The notes beneath the pieces were generated by a model. It did not search any database, was not told the origin of the DNA, and saw nothing but the letters and a program-made list of their open reading frames with translations. Of a stretch of DNA of 64,000 bases, positions 12,907 to 24,417 are shown piece after piece. Made by a program: the position numbers and the translations under genes. Source of the stretch: Bactrocera neohumeralis (taxonomy: Eukaryota; Arthropoda; Insecta; Diptera; Tephritidae); assembly GCF_024586455.1 (NCBI RefSeq), contig NC_065921.1, positions 2,914,001-2,978,000 of the forward strand, given 5' to 3'. Within the stretch, counting starts at the first letter, position 1, and each line of letters starts with the position of its first letter.

Positions 12907-15697
12907 CATTAAGGTTAAGTTTTTCCTCAAAAATACATACATAGTATATACATATACAACAAGACCAAATTATAACAATAAATTTAAGTATTTCATATTC
13001 AAAAATTTAAAATTTTCAGTTGTCTAACTCGCATATTTAAACGTAGCAGTTTCATTGTCAGGTAAAACTTTTATCATCGGTAATTCTTTTGTATGGATAT
13101 TTGTTATCTTGAAAAATAGTCATGAAATGTTAGGGAGCACTCATGTTCGTGCTTTTTTGTCCTAAAAAAGCTTATCTGCGATCGTCTAATGATCTAAAAT
13201 GATTGTTTTTTTCTGTATTAAATTTTAAGAAATAATAAATTAGTAAAAGAAAAATTGTCCATCGTCAAAAATAGACCCAAAATTTGAGCACGAAGGCAGA
13301 CATCCCCTTTCATCGATTTTTTTTGGCAGTTTCAATTGGCCGAATCAAAGAAGTTGAACTTAACCACACGTGCCAAATCAGCAGGGAAACTTTTGGTCAA
13401 TATAATTAAATGCTATTTATCGAGTGATAACTCAGTAAAGAGGGTTAGAAAGTTGCCAATTAAATTAGCTGACGTTAGGCGATTTAAAGCGCAAAAACCG
13501 GGGACAAGTTCAAATCGCATTGGCTAACTGTCATGCTAACTGAAATACATGTTTGGTTTTACATGTGTGTATATGTATATGTATAAGTGTATGTACCAAC
13601 GGATGCTTTTTTAAGTTTTCAGGAGAAATCCCTTTATGTCTTCTATTAAATTACGTGTTCAAAAATTATTCTCAGTTCTTACATTTCACTGAATGGCAAA
13701 CAGTAGGAAAACAAAACAAACAAACAAAAAGCCAAAAAAATGGTGGATGCATAGAACTATTGAACCACTTATGTACATATATCAAATTATTAATGACTTT
13801 TTAAATTAGAATTAAAATCACTGAAGTAGTGGATTTTATGTTCAAGTATGTACACAAATTCCTGTTTAGAAGATTTTGAGAGCCTCTTTGGGAATAGTTT
13901 AATTGGTGCCTTTCGTGTCATTTTTCAACGCTCTTTAAGACTGAGTATGTTACTTATACTTTTCCGACTTTTTCGCTGGGCTTCGGATGAATATTTACAA
14001 AGCATGTCATTTCTTTTGCGGCTCCATTCACCTTCTTAAACGCCCTCTATACATTTTGTTGTTGTAGGCAAATGAGTGAAAATTATGTACACATGGGTAC
14101 ACACATGCGGCGCTCTATTATTTTGGTAATGAAAAGTATTTGCATTAAGTGACCAAAACATTCCACAGGCGTTACATTGCCTGTAGGAAAAGTGTGAAAT
14201 AGAGAGTGTGTGACAAAAACTAATGTTAAACGTAAATTTCGAAAGCACGAAATAAATTGATTTTAGCAGCTGAGAATTTCTGCGATGGAGTTAGATTGAG
14301 GAAATAAGTCAGGAGGAAAAATTAGCAAAGTCCAGCCATCCGTTATGACCGTCATAGTCGGAAGTAGAGTTTGTAATATAATCGCCCACCAGCTAGTGAG
14401 TGCTACTTGAGCATTTTCTATCGCCTAAGCACTGCTTTTCTTTTATAGAGCCTGGTAACAGCCTGCCAACAGCCAGCTAACAGCTTGCTAACAGCTTGCT
14501 AACAGCCAGCTCCCAGCGAGATTACATTATGACTGTTAAATCACATCACATCGCGCTGCAAGCACTGGCCAGGCACCGTGAGCCAGCTAACAGCCAGCAA
14601 CCGTTGAAATCTCTCGTGACTTTCAAATCACTGTCGGCAAAAATATTGATCGCCTAGTAAAAGTGGACAGGTTGATGGAAAGTAAATATGTACATATATC
14701 TGCAGTGTTAAACATTTATATAATATTTAGAGCCGATTAGTGCTCTTGGGTACTGTCTTTTGAGCAGACGATTCTGAGTTCCTGCCGGCATTTAAGGCGT
14801 CTCTAAATGGCGACCACATTTCCAAGCTATGATGGTGAGCACGATTAAATGAGCTGCATGTCGTTGCGGGCTTTATTGTTATTCAGAACGCTTTCAAATA
14901 TCCTGATGTTTTCAGCTGTTATTTACTCAAAATGATTTTGGTTAACCGCAATGTGGATACGAACTCGGTTTCAAATGTGTTGGAAGTTGGAAATGTGTAC
15001 TTTTAAATGTGAAAAGTCTGCCTTTGATGCTTTTTAAGCACGAGAACATGTTATTAGCACCAACACATGTGGCAAAAAATTACAACAACAATATTAATTG
15101 CGAAAACACTTGACCCGAACTTTATGGACTTACTAATTCATGGGTTGTGTTTGTTTAGACTATTTGACCCAAAACTTAATGCGATAACGTAAACTTGTAA
15201 GCCGCAAACAGGAGAAAACAACAAAAATATATAGCATATTCGGTTACATAATATCCACACACAAATTGGGCTACAGTTTGAGGTTGTTTTGTTAAAAAGA
15301 GTCTTAACAGAAAAAATAACTGTTAAAATTTGTTCCTCAACAGCTTTCGGTTGCACTTATTATAAAATTATGAAACTCACACATACACATACTCGAAAGG
15401 CAAACACAGTAAAAACCTGTTGATCAAAACCGAAGAACCAAAAATTCTACTGAACTTGTGAAACACGAACATGCGGCAAACTCAGCACTGAAACAAACCA
15501 TTCCGCCAACAGGAAGAGCAAATACAGTCGGTCTAATATCCCACACCACGTTTTCTATGAAATTACTAAGGACGAAAAATAACGGCACTAACTTTCTTGC
15601 TGAATTTTCGCATTTTATTTGAATTTTCAGAACAACTTTAAATACAAAATCGATAATTCTTTAATGCATATATGTAAAATAAATCGAAATTCGTCGC
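12907..15697. other. Intergenic, FOCAD to gene B
   Basis: Contains an 11-bp tandem repeat (14456-14525) and otherwise unremarkable AT-rich sequence. The plus-strand frame at 13336-13527 is lysine/arginine-rich but matches nothing I know and has no splice or promoter context. The minus-strand AATAAA for gene B lies at about 15614-15619. Confidence 0.5.
14456..14525. repeat. 11-bp tandem repeat, AACAGCYWGCY unit
   Basis: Five consecutive near-identical units (AACAGCCTGCC, AACAGCCAGCT, AACAGCTTGCT twice, AACAGCCAGCT) are followed by decayed ones. Two more units, CAGCTAACAGCCAGC, recur near 14582-14600. Confidence 0.85.
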
Positions 15698-16041
15698 TTA
15701 GTTAATTGTTGCAGACGCTCCCTGTCTGGCAGTAGCGAGTCCACCCAAAGACTCTTGCAGAGAACGCAAAATGCCAATCGGTATCTAAACGGAATTAAAG
15801 AGAAGGGAGAAATCATGTATAAAATTATTGTAATTCTACTCCAAAAACTTACGTTCAAAGCACTGGTCACTACCGCTGGGCCGACGTTCAGGTTGATATC
15901 GGGTAGCGGCGATGGCGTGGCGAAATTGAATTGATTCTTCTCCACTTGTCTGGTCAGTTGTTTCGAGTGTGCGACACCGCTACCTGCATTGTTGTTACTG
16001 TTGGCGTTAGCGTTGGCACTGGCGCTAGCTTCAGCAGCATA
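15698..16041 (-). CDS. Gene B: last two exons of a small secreted-type protein
   Basis: Exon 16041-15853 (63 codons) starts at acceptor TTGGCACAG and ends at AAC/GTAAGT. Exon 15784-15698 (28 codons plus stop) starts at CCGTTTAG. The product reads YAAEASASANANANSNNNAG, then a more conserved-looking part with PLPDINLNVGPAVVTSALN, then IPIGILRSLQESLGG. The first residues are low-complexity Ala/Ser/Asn, and both exons are phase 0 at their starts. The 5' exon must encode a start and probably a signal peptide. The exon at 36009-35950 fits in phase and would give a 111-residue protein ending its leader in AAAAPQ-Y, but that exon also fits the Gly-rich gene. Gene C shares the intron position and the IPI-x-x-LR motif, so B and C look like paralogues. 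Function unknown. AATAAA follows about 80 bp after the stop. Confidence 0.7.
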
Positions 16042-16523
16042 CTGTGCCAAGAGAGGAATCAAAAGCAATTACATGTTTAGTATGTTTCTTATACTAAAAT
16101 CTAAAAAGCGGGTTAGTTTTATTTGTTGAAAGTTTTTCTTTACTTTCAGGCATTTGCAATAATGTGTGCTTTGGTTAAAATTAAAAGTAAACAAGCTTTG
16201 CTAAGATGTGTGTCCAAAAAGACCCTTGTGTATAGGTTACCATACCCAATTAAGCATCAAACTTTACAGCATTACCATATTTCAAATAATTGGATGCAGT
16301 ATAAGGGTAAATAGTGTTTATATTTGCCCACCTAATTGGAATTTGTATAACGTTGTAGTGTAGAGTTTTTTATTTTTACTATATTTTCACTTATCAAGCG
16401 GCTTTGGGAAGTGCAAGCGTGTACACACGGCGTATACGTAATATTTGCATTTTCCTACAATGACTTGTAGCCAAGTGCGTTTTGAACTTCAATTACAGAT
16501 TACTTTTGCAAAAACTAGGAACA
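16042..16523. other. Non-coding stretch upstream of gene B exon
   Basis: If gene B begins at the distant signal-peptide exon, this is its intron. The plus-strand frame at 16123-16314 has no supporting context. Confidence 0.4.
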
Positions 16524-16908
16524 ACCGTTAACTTCGGCGGCCCCGAATACCTTTCACAGGTGCATTTTATAGCATAAAAGGGTATACAAAGATCTTTGTC
16601 TAGATTTTGATCGGTCAGTTTGTATGGCAGCTTTACGCTATAGTGGTCCGATCTGAACAATTTATTTGGAGAATGAGCTGGTGCCTTGAGCAGTAACCCA
16701 TGCTAAATTTAGTGACTATATGTTGTCAATTATGAAAGTTTTTCACGCAAAGACTTGATTTTATGGAAATAGCGCAGTATGGATGGCAACTATATGCTAT
16801 TGTAGCCCGATATTGGCAGTTCAAACAAATGAGCTGCGTTTTGGCGAGGAAGCAAATGTGAAAAATTTCAGATTGATATCTCAAAAACTGTGTGACTAGT
16901 ATTATATA
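16524..16908. repeat. Dispersed repeat family A, left part
   Basis: CCGTTAACTTCGGCGGCC, then ACAGGTGCATTTTATAG, TTTGTATGGCAGCTTTACG, CAGTAACCCATGCTAAATT and GATATCTCAAAAACTG follow in the same order as in 53961-54470. The copy stops at the TA-rich site where the mariner at 16909 begins. The right third of the repeat is not found on the far side. Confidence 0.8.
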
Positions 16909-18013
16909 TGTGGAGTAGTCGAAAAAGTCTTTTCGTATTTCTAACCAAACTTCAACTTATTTTTTTATATTTATAATGAACTTTAATGAACCAAATATGT
17001 ACTATTTTGGTCGACCACTTTTTGCTATTTTTCCGCTAGAGACATTATTCCATCAGTGTAGAACTTTTCTGGTTTCTCAGCGAAAAACTGCAACAAGAAA
17101 TTTTCATAGACTTCTCTTGAAGCCAACTTTACTTCATTAAGGGAGTTCTTCATTCACCGAAACAAATGATAGTCCGATGGTGCAAGGTCAGGGCTATATG
17201 GTGGATGCATAAAAACTTCCCAGCCAAGCTCTCTCAGTTTTTGCCGAGTCAGCAAAGATATGTGTGGTCTGGCGTTGTCCTGATGGAAAACGAAGCCCTT
17301 TCTGTTGATCAGTTCTGGCTGTTTTTTTCGATTGCTTGCTTCAATCTGATCAGTTGTTGACAGTAAAATGTAGAATCAATCGTTCGACCAGGCTGGAGCA
17401 GCTCATAGTGGATGATTCCTTTCCAATCCCACCAAACACTCGCTGATGTTAAATCGGTTCATTAAATTTTTCACAGACAATTCATGTGGTACCCAAACAT
17501 CGAACTTTGTAGGTAGCCTTCTCTAAATGGTTCAAAACCATTTCATGATGAATATTAAGTTTCTTAGCGATGTCATGGCTGCTTATGTGATGGTCCTGGT
17601 CAATATTTTCCATAACTTCATCGACGTTTCCAACGACAGGTCGACCAGAGCGCATCTTTAACATCGAAATCTCCGGAACGAAAGCAAGCGAACCATTGTT
17701 GTGCTCCACGAACTGATACAGCATCGTCTCAGTAAACTTCACAAATTTCATTGGTGGCTTGTGTGGCATTCTTCCCTTTTTCATATAAGAATTACGAAAT
17801 AAAGCGAATTTCTTCATCTTTCACACATTTTTGAACAGCTGTAACTTGTTTTTAACTTCGCCGAACTTAATTCCATTTGGTTAAATGAAGCTTAAAATCC
17901 CACCTTTCCATCACTATATGATATGAAACAATGTGATTGGTAGCCCTGGAGATATACGGCTGCAACGACATCTATTGACAAAATGCGAAAAGACTTTTTC
18001 GACCGACTACCAC
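16909..18013 (-). mobile_element. Mariner element, copy 1, internally deleted and mutated
   Basis: The terminal inverted repeats read GTAGTCGAAAAAGTCTTTTC at the left and its complement at the right, with three extra bases (GAC-CGA) in the right end. The transposase runs on the minus strand. There is an N-terminal helix-turn-helix part with NIDQDHHISSHDIAKKLNIH (frame 17817-17482), then the catalytic part in other frames. First catalytic Asp is in VWWDWKGI and second is in HQDNARPH. The third is in SPDLAPSDYHLF, 34 residues on, which makes it a DD34D mariner. Compared with copy 3, about 170 bp are missing around 17440, and the frame is interrupted, so this copy cannot make transposase. Confidence 0.88.
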
Positions 18014-18884
18014 TATTCTGATTATTTTATTTTTTACTTTATAGTAGTGAAAATAAATAAATAACAATAATTTGGGTTATTTAAATTTCAAAATTAGTAA
18101 TATTTTTTTATTAAAAGCTTTTATGTTTACTTTTTCGTTCAGAAGCACTAATGTTTCTATTTCTGCGAAATTTCGCACTCAAAATGCCCTTTCATCAAAG
18201 TATTTATTCTCTGAAAACTTCATTAATGTGTAAATATCACAATTATTTCCACAACCACAACCAAATAATCACATAAAAATATATTCGAGTTTTATTTAAA
18301 CAACAAAAAAGTGCAACAAGACTCTAGCCTGAAAGCACACCAAGTATAACTACAGTTACCCTTCAACGCATAAGCGAAGCAGTGAGCAATAACTGAGTAG
18401 AGTAATTAAGCAAACAAAAACCAAAACAAAGCAAAAAAAAAAAAAAAACAGAAAAAACACAAAAGGGAAATAACAAAACCTGCTTGCAACAGCGACAAGC
18501 CACAAAATGCATGTACAATGCCGTGCTGTGTCGCCGGTGAGAGGGGATTGGGCATGCGGGGGCAACCGCGTGTATTCAACCGCACGATTTGCATAAAATG
18601 ACAATTGCAGAGACGTCTTTTTCGCATTATTCTTTATGCACGCGCGTGAGCACATAGCAGTTGACACATTGCACCGTTATGCGTGATAATGGAAAGCGGA
18701 GTGGGGGAGGGGGAATTGTATTTACGCAGGAACAAGCGATACGAAGCGCCGGTTGTGCGCGGCGTATGAGCAACTAAAAAAGCAGTGCCTGCACCGCCCC
18801 AGTCAAGTTGAGACTGCCACCACTACAACGGTAAATTAAGCAGACACACCGCTGTGCCGCTACGTGCATCCCGTTTTTCAGTCA
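18014..18884 (-). other. 3' region of the Gly-rich gene
   Basis: Follows the stop codon at 18885 on the minus strand and probably includes its 3'UTR. An A-rich block (poly-A on the plus strand near 18430-18450) and GC-richer sequence (18480-18780) occur. The overlapping frames at 18356-18667 are driven by the poly-A/T tract and are not coding. Confidence 0.4.
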
Positions 18885-21326
18885 TTATTTTCTGCCTTCA
18901 GCACCCATGCATACATATTCATTTTCATTTTCACTTTTATATATAATGCTTTTTGTGGTTTCGCCATTTTGTTTTCCACTCGCCCGTGACGGCTGTGATA
19001 CCTGCGAGTGTTGCTGCACAGCAACAACTGATTGCTGGTGTTTGGTTTGTGTTGCATGCGGCGCATCTACCGCGCCAACTCCGGCCTCTGTCGTCCTTAG
19101 CGCGAGCTGTGTTTGCAGTAGGCGCTCGCGTTGCCGCTGCAGCTGGCGCTCACGTTTATTGGGTCGGGTGCGTGACTTTTGGCGCAAGCGTTGCCTGCTC
19201 ACCACGATGGTGGGTGGCGCTGCAGCATGCTCGACACCGTTGGCTGGCTGTGGTGCGTCGCTGAGCTGCTGCTGGCTATCGGCTTTCCCTACGCTCTCTG
19301 TGGTGTCGCTGGCGCTTGGTGCTCCTGCAGGATGTTGTACAACGGGAACATATGTAGCAATTGGTTTCACGACGCCTTTATGCTGTTCTCCGGCAATAGA
19401 GGCAGCGCTGGTGTCAACGTTGACGTCATCGCTGTTACCGTTATGGTTGCCTGTTGCAGCGGTTGAAAAGTCATCACCACGTTTAAGGATGTCAGTGCTG
19501 GGGGCATGGCGGTTGTCAGTGGCCTTGCGGTCAGAATTATTGGGTGTCTTATTTGCGCTATTGCTGTAGGACTGCATATAAGAGGGGAAGGGTGGTTCAA
19601 TCGAAAATTTATTACAAAAATTTTCTTCTCAAAGTAAATCTATCATTTGTTGCAATGAAAAATAATTCAAGAGAGAGAGTAACTCTAAACTATTTATGGA
19701 TATAATAATAATTTCTTGCTAAAACGTTGAGACGGTGATAGTTAACAGTCACTTTCAGTCATCAAGGGTTTAGAATTGTAGAATGTTAAGCTGAATCAGG
19801 GTGTCATTGACTTTGTCACAGCCTTGATCAATTTCAATTAAAAATTTCACTTCCTTGGCATCTCAATTTGCAGCTTAGAGCGGAAACGAAATGAAAGCAC
19901 AGTTAAATAGCAAATTTGATGATCCGTTAGTTATTGATGATAGTAGATGATAATGCTTTCTTTCTTTCACTTTGCTCTTTACTTCACTCTCTGATTAGCT
20001 TTAGCCATGGGCATGTCATTACAAATACTTACACTGGGTTTGATAAGATACTTCTTCGGTGGTCGGACTTTTTGAATGCCATCATACTGTGTTGTGTCAC
20101 TGGGACCACTAGTCACTGCGTCCACTTGATTGCTGAAAGTTCCCGGAAAGATGTGGTTTTTTGTGCTTGCCACGGTTCTACCGCCGGAAAAAGCTTGTGA
20201 ACCCGCATAACCACCTCTGCTGGTATCTCCGCCAAGAATGGCTCCAGCACCGAGCTGTGGATTGGCCTCAGCACCGGCATACAGTACGCCAGCGGCATTT
20301 CCTGGTTTGAGTAGATATGTTTAAAATAGTTAAATATGCTCATTAATATTTATGGGTCATCGAATTCGGTTGAATTCCAATATCAATGTGAAAATGAACT
20401 CCATTCGCACACAAAGTAGTTAATTTAATGAGAAAAATTCATTAATAACTCTCAAACGCCTCTGATCTCACGAGTTTGTATTATTTTGGTTGGCGCATGC
20501 ATATTAACAGTTGTGGAATTATTGTGGTAAATATATTGCTTCCACATGAAAAGTTTTAATAAAAAGTGTTGTGCCACAATGTTGCCATAGAATGTTCGCA
20601 TAATAATTAATTGCCGCCGAGAAAGTTTGAACAAACTAAGTACCCTTTAGGAAATGGCAACGGTTAGAACATGAGAGCGGCAAAACAAAAACACACCATA
20701 AATAGGGGAGGTGTGGTGAAATAATGCATTGCATTTGGATAATGAAGTAAATATGCAAAATTATCATTTGAACTAGTATTATGACTTTTTTATTGAAGGC
20801 AACGATATTCTTACTCTTTGGCGGGCAAAGCTCCACATAGTTGAAATTGATTTTTTCCGATAAGGAGTCAAATTTTCGTGACAATCATAGTTCATAGTTC
20901 ATAAGAGTAGGTTTGTGTATAGATTTCCTAGACACTCTCAGCTCTGAATGTCTGAATGGGGGCTTAATCGGACAATTACCGCAATTCACTGAACACTGCC
21001 GGAAGTGGTGACTATTAAGTTTAAATATTGAAATGCGTTAAGCAATGCTCGATGAAATCTGTGATATTTTTGTAATTCATATTTGCAGTCAGCTTTTTGG
21101 TGTTAATCGTTATTGATTTTTATATAATTTAATTAAAATGAATAATATTAAAATTACCGTCCACACTGCCCCCTAAGCCAGCACCAGCCCTTTGCCCGAA
21201 CGGCGTACCAGCCGAAGCGCTTAGGCCGCCATGCGCTGCATCGCCAGTGAGTAGACCACCCAGACCCGCCTCAGCGTGATAACCACCGAAATTTACACCA
21301 AATTTGCCGTCTCTAAAGGTGAGAAG
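18885..21326 (-). CDS. Secreted-type protein: Gly-rich repeats, then Gln/Arg-rich tail
   Basis: There are three coding exons: 21326-21158, 20301-20033 and 19571-18885 (stop). All phases agree and the donor AGT/GTAAGT is strong. The chain is about 374 residues without its first exon. Order: LLTFRDGKFGVNFGG, glycine/alanine repeats (HAEAGLGGLLTGDAAHGGL, RAGAGLGG, GAGAILGG), a basic KVRPPKKYLIKP segment, then a long polar part with a basic helix-like stretch (RQRLRQKSRTRPNKRERQLQ). The beginning resembles insect extracellular or cuticle-associated Gly-rich proteins; I cannot name the family. Exon 21326 opens at TTATTTTCAG. Its missing start is either the phase-0 signal-peptide exon at 36009-35950 (ending APQ) or an in-frame ATG at 21386, read without splicing, with a TATA-like box at 21455-21460. 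The first gives the better leader; I cannot decide. Confidence 0.75.
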
Positions 21327-21454
21327 CTGAAAATAAATAACAAGCAAATAATAAGTCGAAATATGGAATTTGGACAATTTTAGCATAGGACTGTTTTTTC
21401 GTAAAATTAAGCTGTTGACAGTTAACGGTGTATTTTTTTATCAAATCATCTGCG

Positions 21455-21460
21455 TATATA
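21455..21460 (-). promoter_or_regulatory. Possible TATA box for an unspliced start of the Gly-rich gene
   Basis: GCTATATACG on the minus strand lies about 70 bp upstream of the in-frame ATG at 21386. It matters only if the Gly-rich gene starts locally. AT-rich DNA makes chance matches common. Confidence 0.2.
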
Positions 21461-21662
21461 GCAGACCGACTTAAATTGGGCACTGCTATCATTTATGAGT
21501 TTGTCGTGATACACGCGCCAATTAACTGGTCCGAGGGCGAAAGGCGAAACTTTGACAGCGATATCTCGCTGCACTATAGACATATCTATGTTTAAACATA
21601 TTACATATGTATGTGCTATGTAAGTAGATGACTACGATCTTATCTCTGTCAAGTACAATAAA

Positions 21663-21719
21663 TATAAATAGGCGGTTGGATATTTTCGATCCATCAATTC
21701 GTTATCATTTTAAACAGGT
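21663..21719 (+). promoter_or_regulatory. Core promoter and tiny leader exon, probably of the MBF2-family gene
   Basis: TATAAATAGG starts at 21663. An initiator-like ATCAATTCG follows with its A at 21696, 33 bp downstream. A strong donor ACAG/GTACGT comes at 21717/21718. This would make a leader exon of roughly 22 bp. A fitting acceptor, TTCACAG at 22683-22689, lies 58 bp before the ATG at 22747. Spacing and order are good, but use of this promoter is inference. Confidence 0.5.
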
Positions 21720-21862
21720 ACGTACAGTCAATGTTAAACATAATGGGAAAACACATATGGAAATTATGGGTTTTTCAGGCAAGACTACAAATAATTAAAG
21801 TTCCTATTCCAATATTGCTATGTCCCGTTATATACAAACAGCGACTCATATTTTAGAAAATA

Positions 21863-22224
21863 TTGGGTAGTCGAAAAAGTCTTTTCGTAATTTTAATCCA
21901 AATTCAACTTCGAAATTTCCAGTATGGAACCCTTGTTGTGTTACATGAACTGATACAGCAACGGCTCCGCAAAGTTCATAAATTTCATTGGTGGCCTGCG
22001 TGGCATTCTTCCCTTTTTTATACAAAAGTTTTAAAATTTCTTCATTATTTTCACACAACTTTCCCGAATTAAATTTTTGTTTCTGGTTAAATGAAGCTTA
22101 AAGCTTTTCTAACACAATATGGTATGACATATGATATGGACACAGTGTGATTGGTAGCACTGGACATATACGACTGCAAAGACATCTATAGACAAAATAC
22201 GAAAAGACTTTTTCGACTACCCAA
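21863..22224. mobile_element. Mariner element, copy 2, 362-bp deletion derivative
   Basis: Both ends carry TTGGGTAGTCGAAAAAGTC in inverted orientation, and TA flanks each end (21861-21862 and 22225-22226). Only the part for the N-terminal transposase helix-turn-helix remains, on the minus strand, ending in frame with YKKGKNATQATNEIYEL-like residues. It lies in the putative 5'UTR intron of the MBF2 gene. Confidence 0.93.
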
Positions 22225-22746
22225 TATTTTAAACTTCATGGCAAACTATCGATAATTTTTTTATTGTATTTAGTATATTATTTAAGGATGGCAACACTAC
22301 TTCGAACAATATGTTTAACAAGCCATAATGTTACTTCTTAAGGTTAGAATAGCCGAAAGTAATTGCTTAATGCTGGTTTAAACGGGAAATATACATATTT
22401 GCATTGAAATCAAAAAATTCAAGATATATTCTACCTAATCCAGTGCTGTGCGCTGGCATTAAAGGTTGCCTGTATTTCGTATTCTTTACAAATTAGCTCA
22501 ACAGTATTCACCTAATTCTATTTTCAACTGTGCCGATCGACTGTTATATCAAGTACTCGTAAATATGTATGACGCATTGACGGCAGACACTTTCGATCGA
22601 GGTTTGTGTGTTTTGAATGTTTTGTATTGGCTGGTTGTTGGCACTTGACGGAAACGGCGGCGATAGCGATATTAGTTATGTGTTCACAGTTCTTTCTGAA
22701 GGGTTGATTGGGCCAGTAGTTGTTCGATATCTTCGACGTAGCGATA

Positions 22747-24402
22747 ATGAGTAACAAATATTCGAAAAATACCGAAAAGTTTGTATTGCTTTCACTTTTT
22801 GTCTGCGCACTTAGCGCATTGCCAGCGTTATCTGGTGCAGTCTCCTTGACGTGGGGTCATGTGGGCAAGTATGCCTCGCCTATTTACGATGAAGAAATTA
22901 AGCTCACTGATAACAAGCCGATAGTTGACGTTACGTATCCACGCCAGGTGAGTAACTTATATGTCATATATATTTATGTGTGTGTGTGTGTGTGTGTGTA
23001 TGTGCATAATGTTTACAATAATGAAAGTGAAAAAAGATTAACAAACTCCTATCGTTTTTCGCAATGCACAGTCATTAAGCAAATAACTTCCCACTAATGA
23101 TATTCAGAAGTTAGTGTGTTGGCACTTCCATGATTCCTTCATAGGGTAATCTTCTTTAAATATAAAATTTACGTGTCATGTTGTTTGTCCGCGATGGACT
23201 CCTAAACTACTGAACTGATTGTAACAAAATTTAGCACACCGTGTCCAGTTTGAACCAACTTAGAAGACAGGATAGTAAAAACAATCCTCAAATAAAAAGT
23301 ACAGTGAAAGCTCTATTAAATAAATGCTTTATTAAGCGAACAACTCTATTAACTGGACAGAAAGGCTGGTAACCAGACATTGAGGAAGCAGCCTTAAATT
23401 CGATATTTTTTCCAATGAAATTTATTTGTAGGAACATATTCAAAATTAAACCTCAAGTACAATCCCTTGGATTCTTATACCGACAAAAACGTTATTTGTA
23501 AATAAAATTTTCGCTTTATTGAATAGTTTATTATATGAATAATAGTATAAAATGTATACCACAGCAAAGCGAGACCGGATCTACTAGTTGACTTATAAAT
23601 AGAAGTTTTGACCTTCGTGTAGTTCAAAATATACGATGGACGGCTTTTTGACAAGCAAACTTTCTTGGATCAGAACTTGTCTTGTTTTGTAATAATTTGT
23701 TATGGATTTTAGAACTCCGTTATCCTTAGCCAATTTTTCTTCGATGACACTTTTTGTGTCAGGGAGTTACTATATAGACAAAGCTTTCGACGAACTTTGA
23801 TTTCAGCAAGCAAACATGCCTCACAGAATATGCGCACCTTGATAATAATAGCGACAGCTGATAATCTCAGCCATGCTATTAGATCAACCCCGTCTAACTG
23901 TTTAATGAAGCAGCGTTAAAAACCGATTTCTTGCGAATCTGCTCCTTAGGGCCACCGCAAAGATAATACCGACCAAATGATAATGGTAAAACCTCTGTTA
24001 ATCACTGCGAGTGCGCGCTCTCTTGTAATACTCACAATTAGATAAAATGTAATTTTCTAACAATTGTCTCTCTTTGCACCACAGGGTGACACCAGCGAGT
24101 ACATCATAACCGCAATGCACGCATTCGACGCGAAAACTCCACTGTACACGACAGCAGTTGCGGAGCGCGCGGCCGATGCACATTTGGCAACCGTGGATTC
24201 TGCAAGGGTTATGGTTTTGCGCGGCGGCGTTGGCTTTAATTACACGACATTACGATTTGAAATGCCAACGTCCGCTTATCAGCTATCAGCTGCAGACAGC
24301 GCTCCGACCATTGGCGGTCATCCTGATGGCGGCAGACATGCGGGGCGTGGTAATAACTTGCGTGCACACTATCAGCTCGTTATTTACGGCGTTGATTTAT
24401 AG
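22747..24402 (+). CDS. MBF2-family secreted protein, two coding exons
   Basis: Exon 22747-22947 ends at CGCCAG/GTGAGT. Exon 24085-24402 starts after CACCACAG and ends in TAG. Both are phase 0 and give 172 residues. The N-terminus has a signal peptide (KFVLLSLFVCALSALPALSG), followed by LTWGHVG, then VDVTYPRQGDTSEYIITAMH, RGGVGFNYTTLRFE and a final HYQLVIYGVDL. This order (HN/xxWG, V-x-Y-P-x-x-G, I-T-A/R-I/M, GG-x-G-x-x-x-T/A, and a C-terminal IYG) is that of the insect MBF2/salivary secreted peptide family. Family members are usually near 110-130 residues. This one has additions after ITAMHAF and in front of the last strand (a Gly/Ala-rich loop, SAPTIGGHPDGG). The start ATG is the first in frame after a plausible acceptor, and AATAAA lies at 24418-24423, just past the stop. 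The name reflects homology to a silkworm coactivator; a secreted role is more likely. Confidence 0.85.
22975..22998 (+). repeat. (TG)n microsatellite in the MBF2-gene intron
   Basis: About ten TG dinucleotides lie just inside the intron, downstream of the donor. Confidence 0.85.
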
Positions 24403-24417
24403 CGTGAATAATCTTAT

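Noticed and set aside
18907..19569. 220-codon plus-strand open frame
   Set aside because: It is antisense to the third exon of the Gly-rich gene, whose splice sites and phases are consistent. The cysteine-rich translation comes from reverse-complemented Ala/Ser/Gln codons.
21129..21386. Unspliced start of the Gly-rich protein at 21386 as the definite N-terminus
   Set aside because: The frame crosses a near-perfect acceptor (pyrimidine tract plus CAG), and its leader has no clear cleavage site. Kept only as an alternative.
23300..24000. Possible pogo/Tigger-like element in the MBF2-gene intron (CAGTGAAAGCTCTATTAA)
   Set aside because: The left phrase resembles pogo-type ends, but a similar phrase at 23988 is in the same, not inverted, orientation and no transposase motif is readable.
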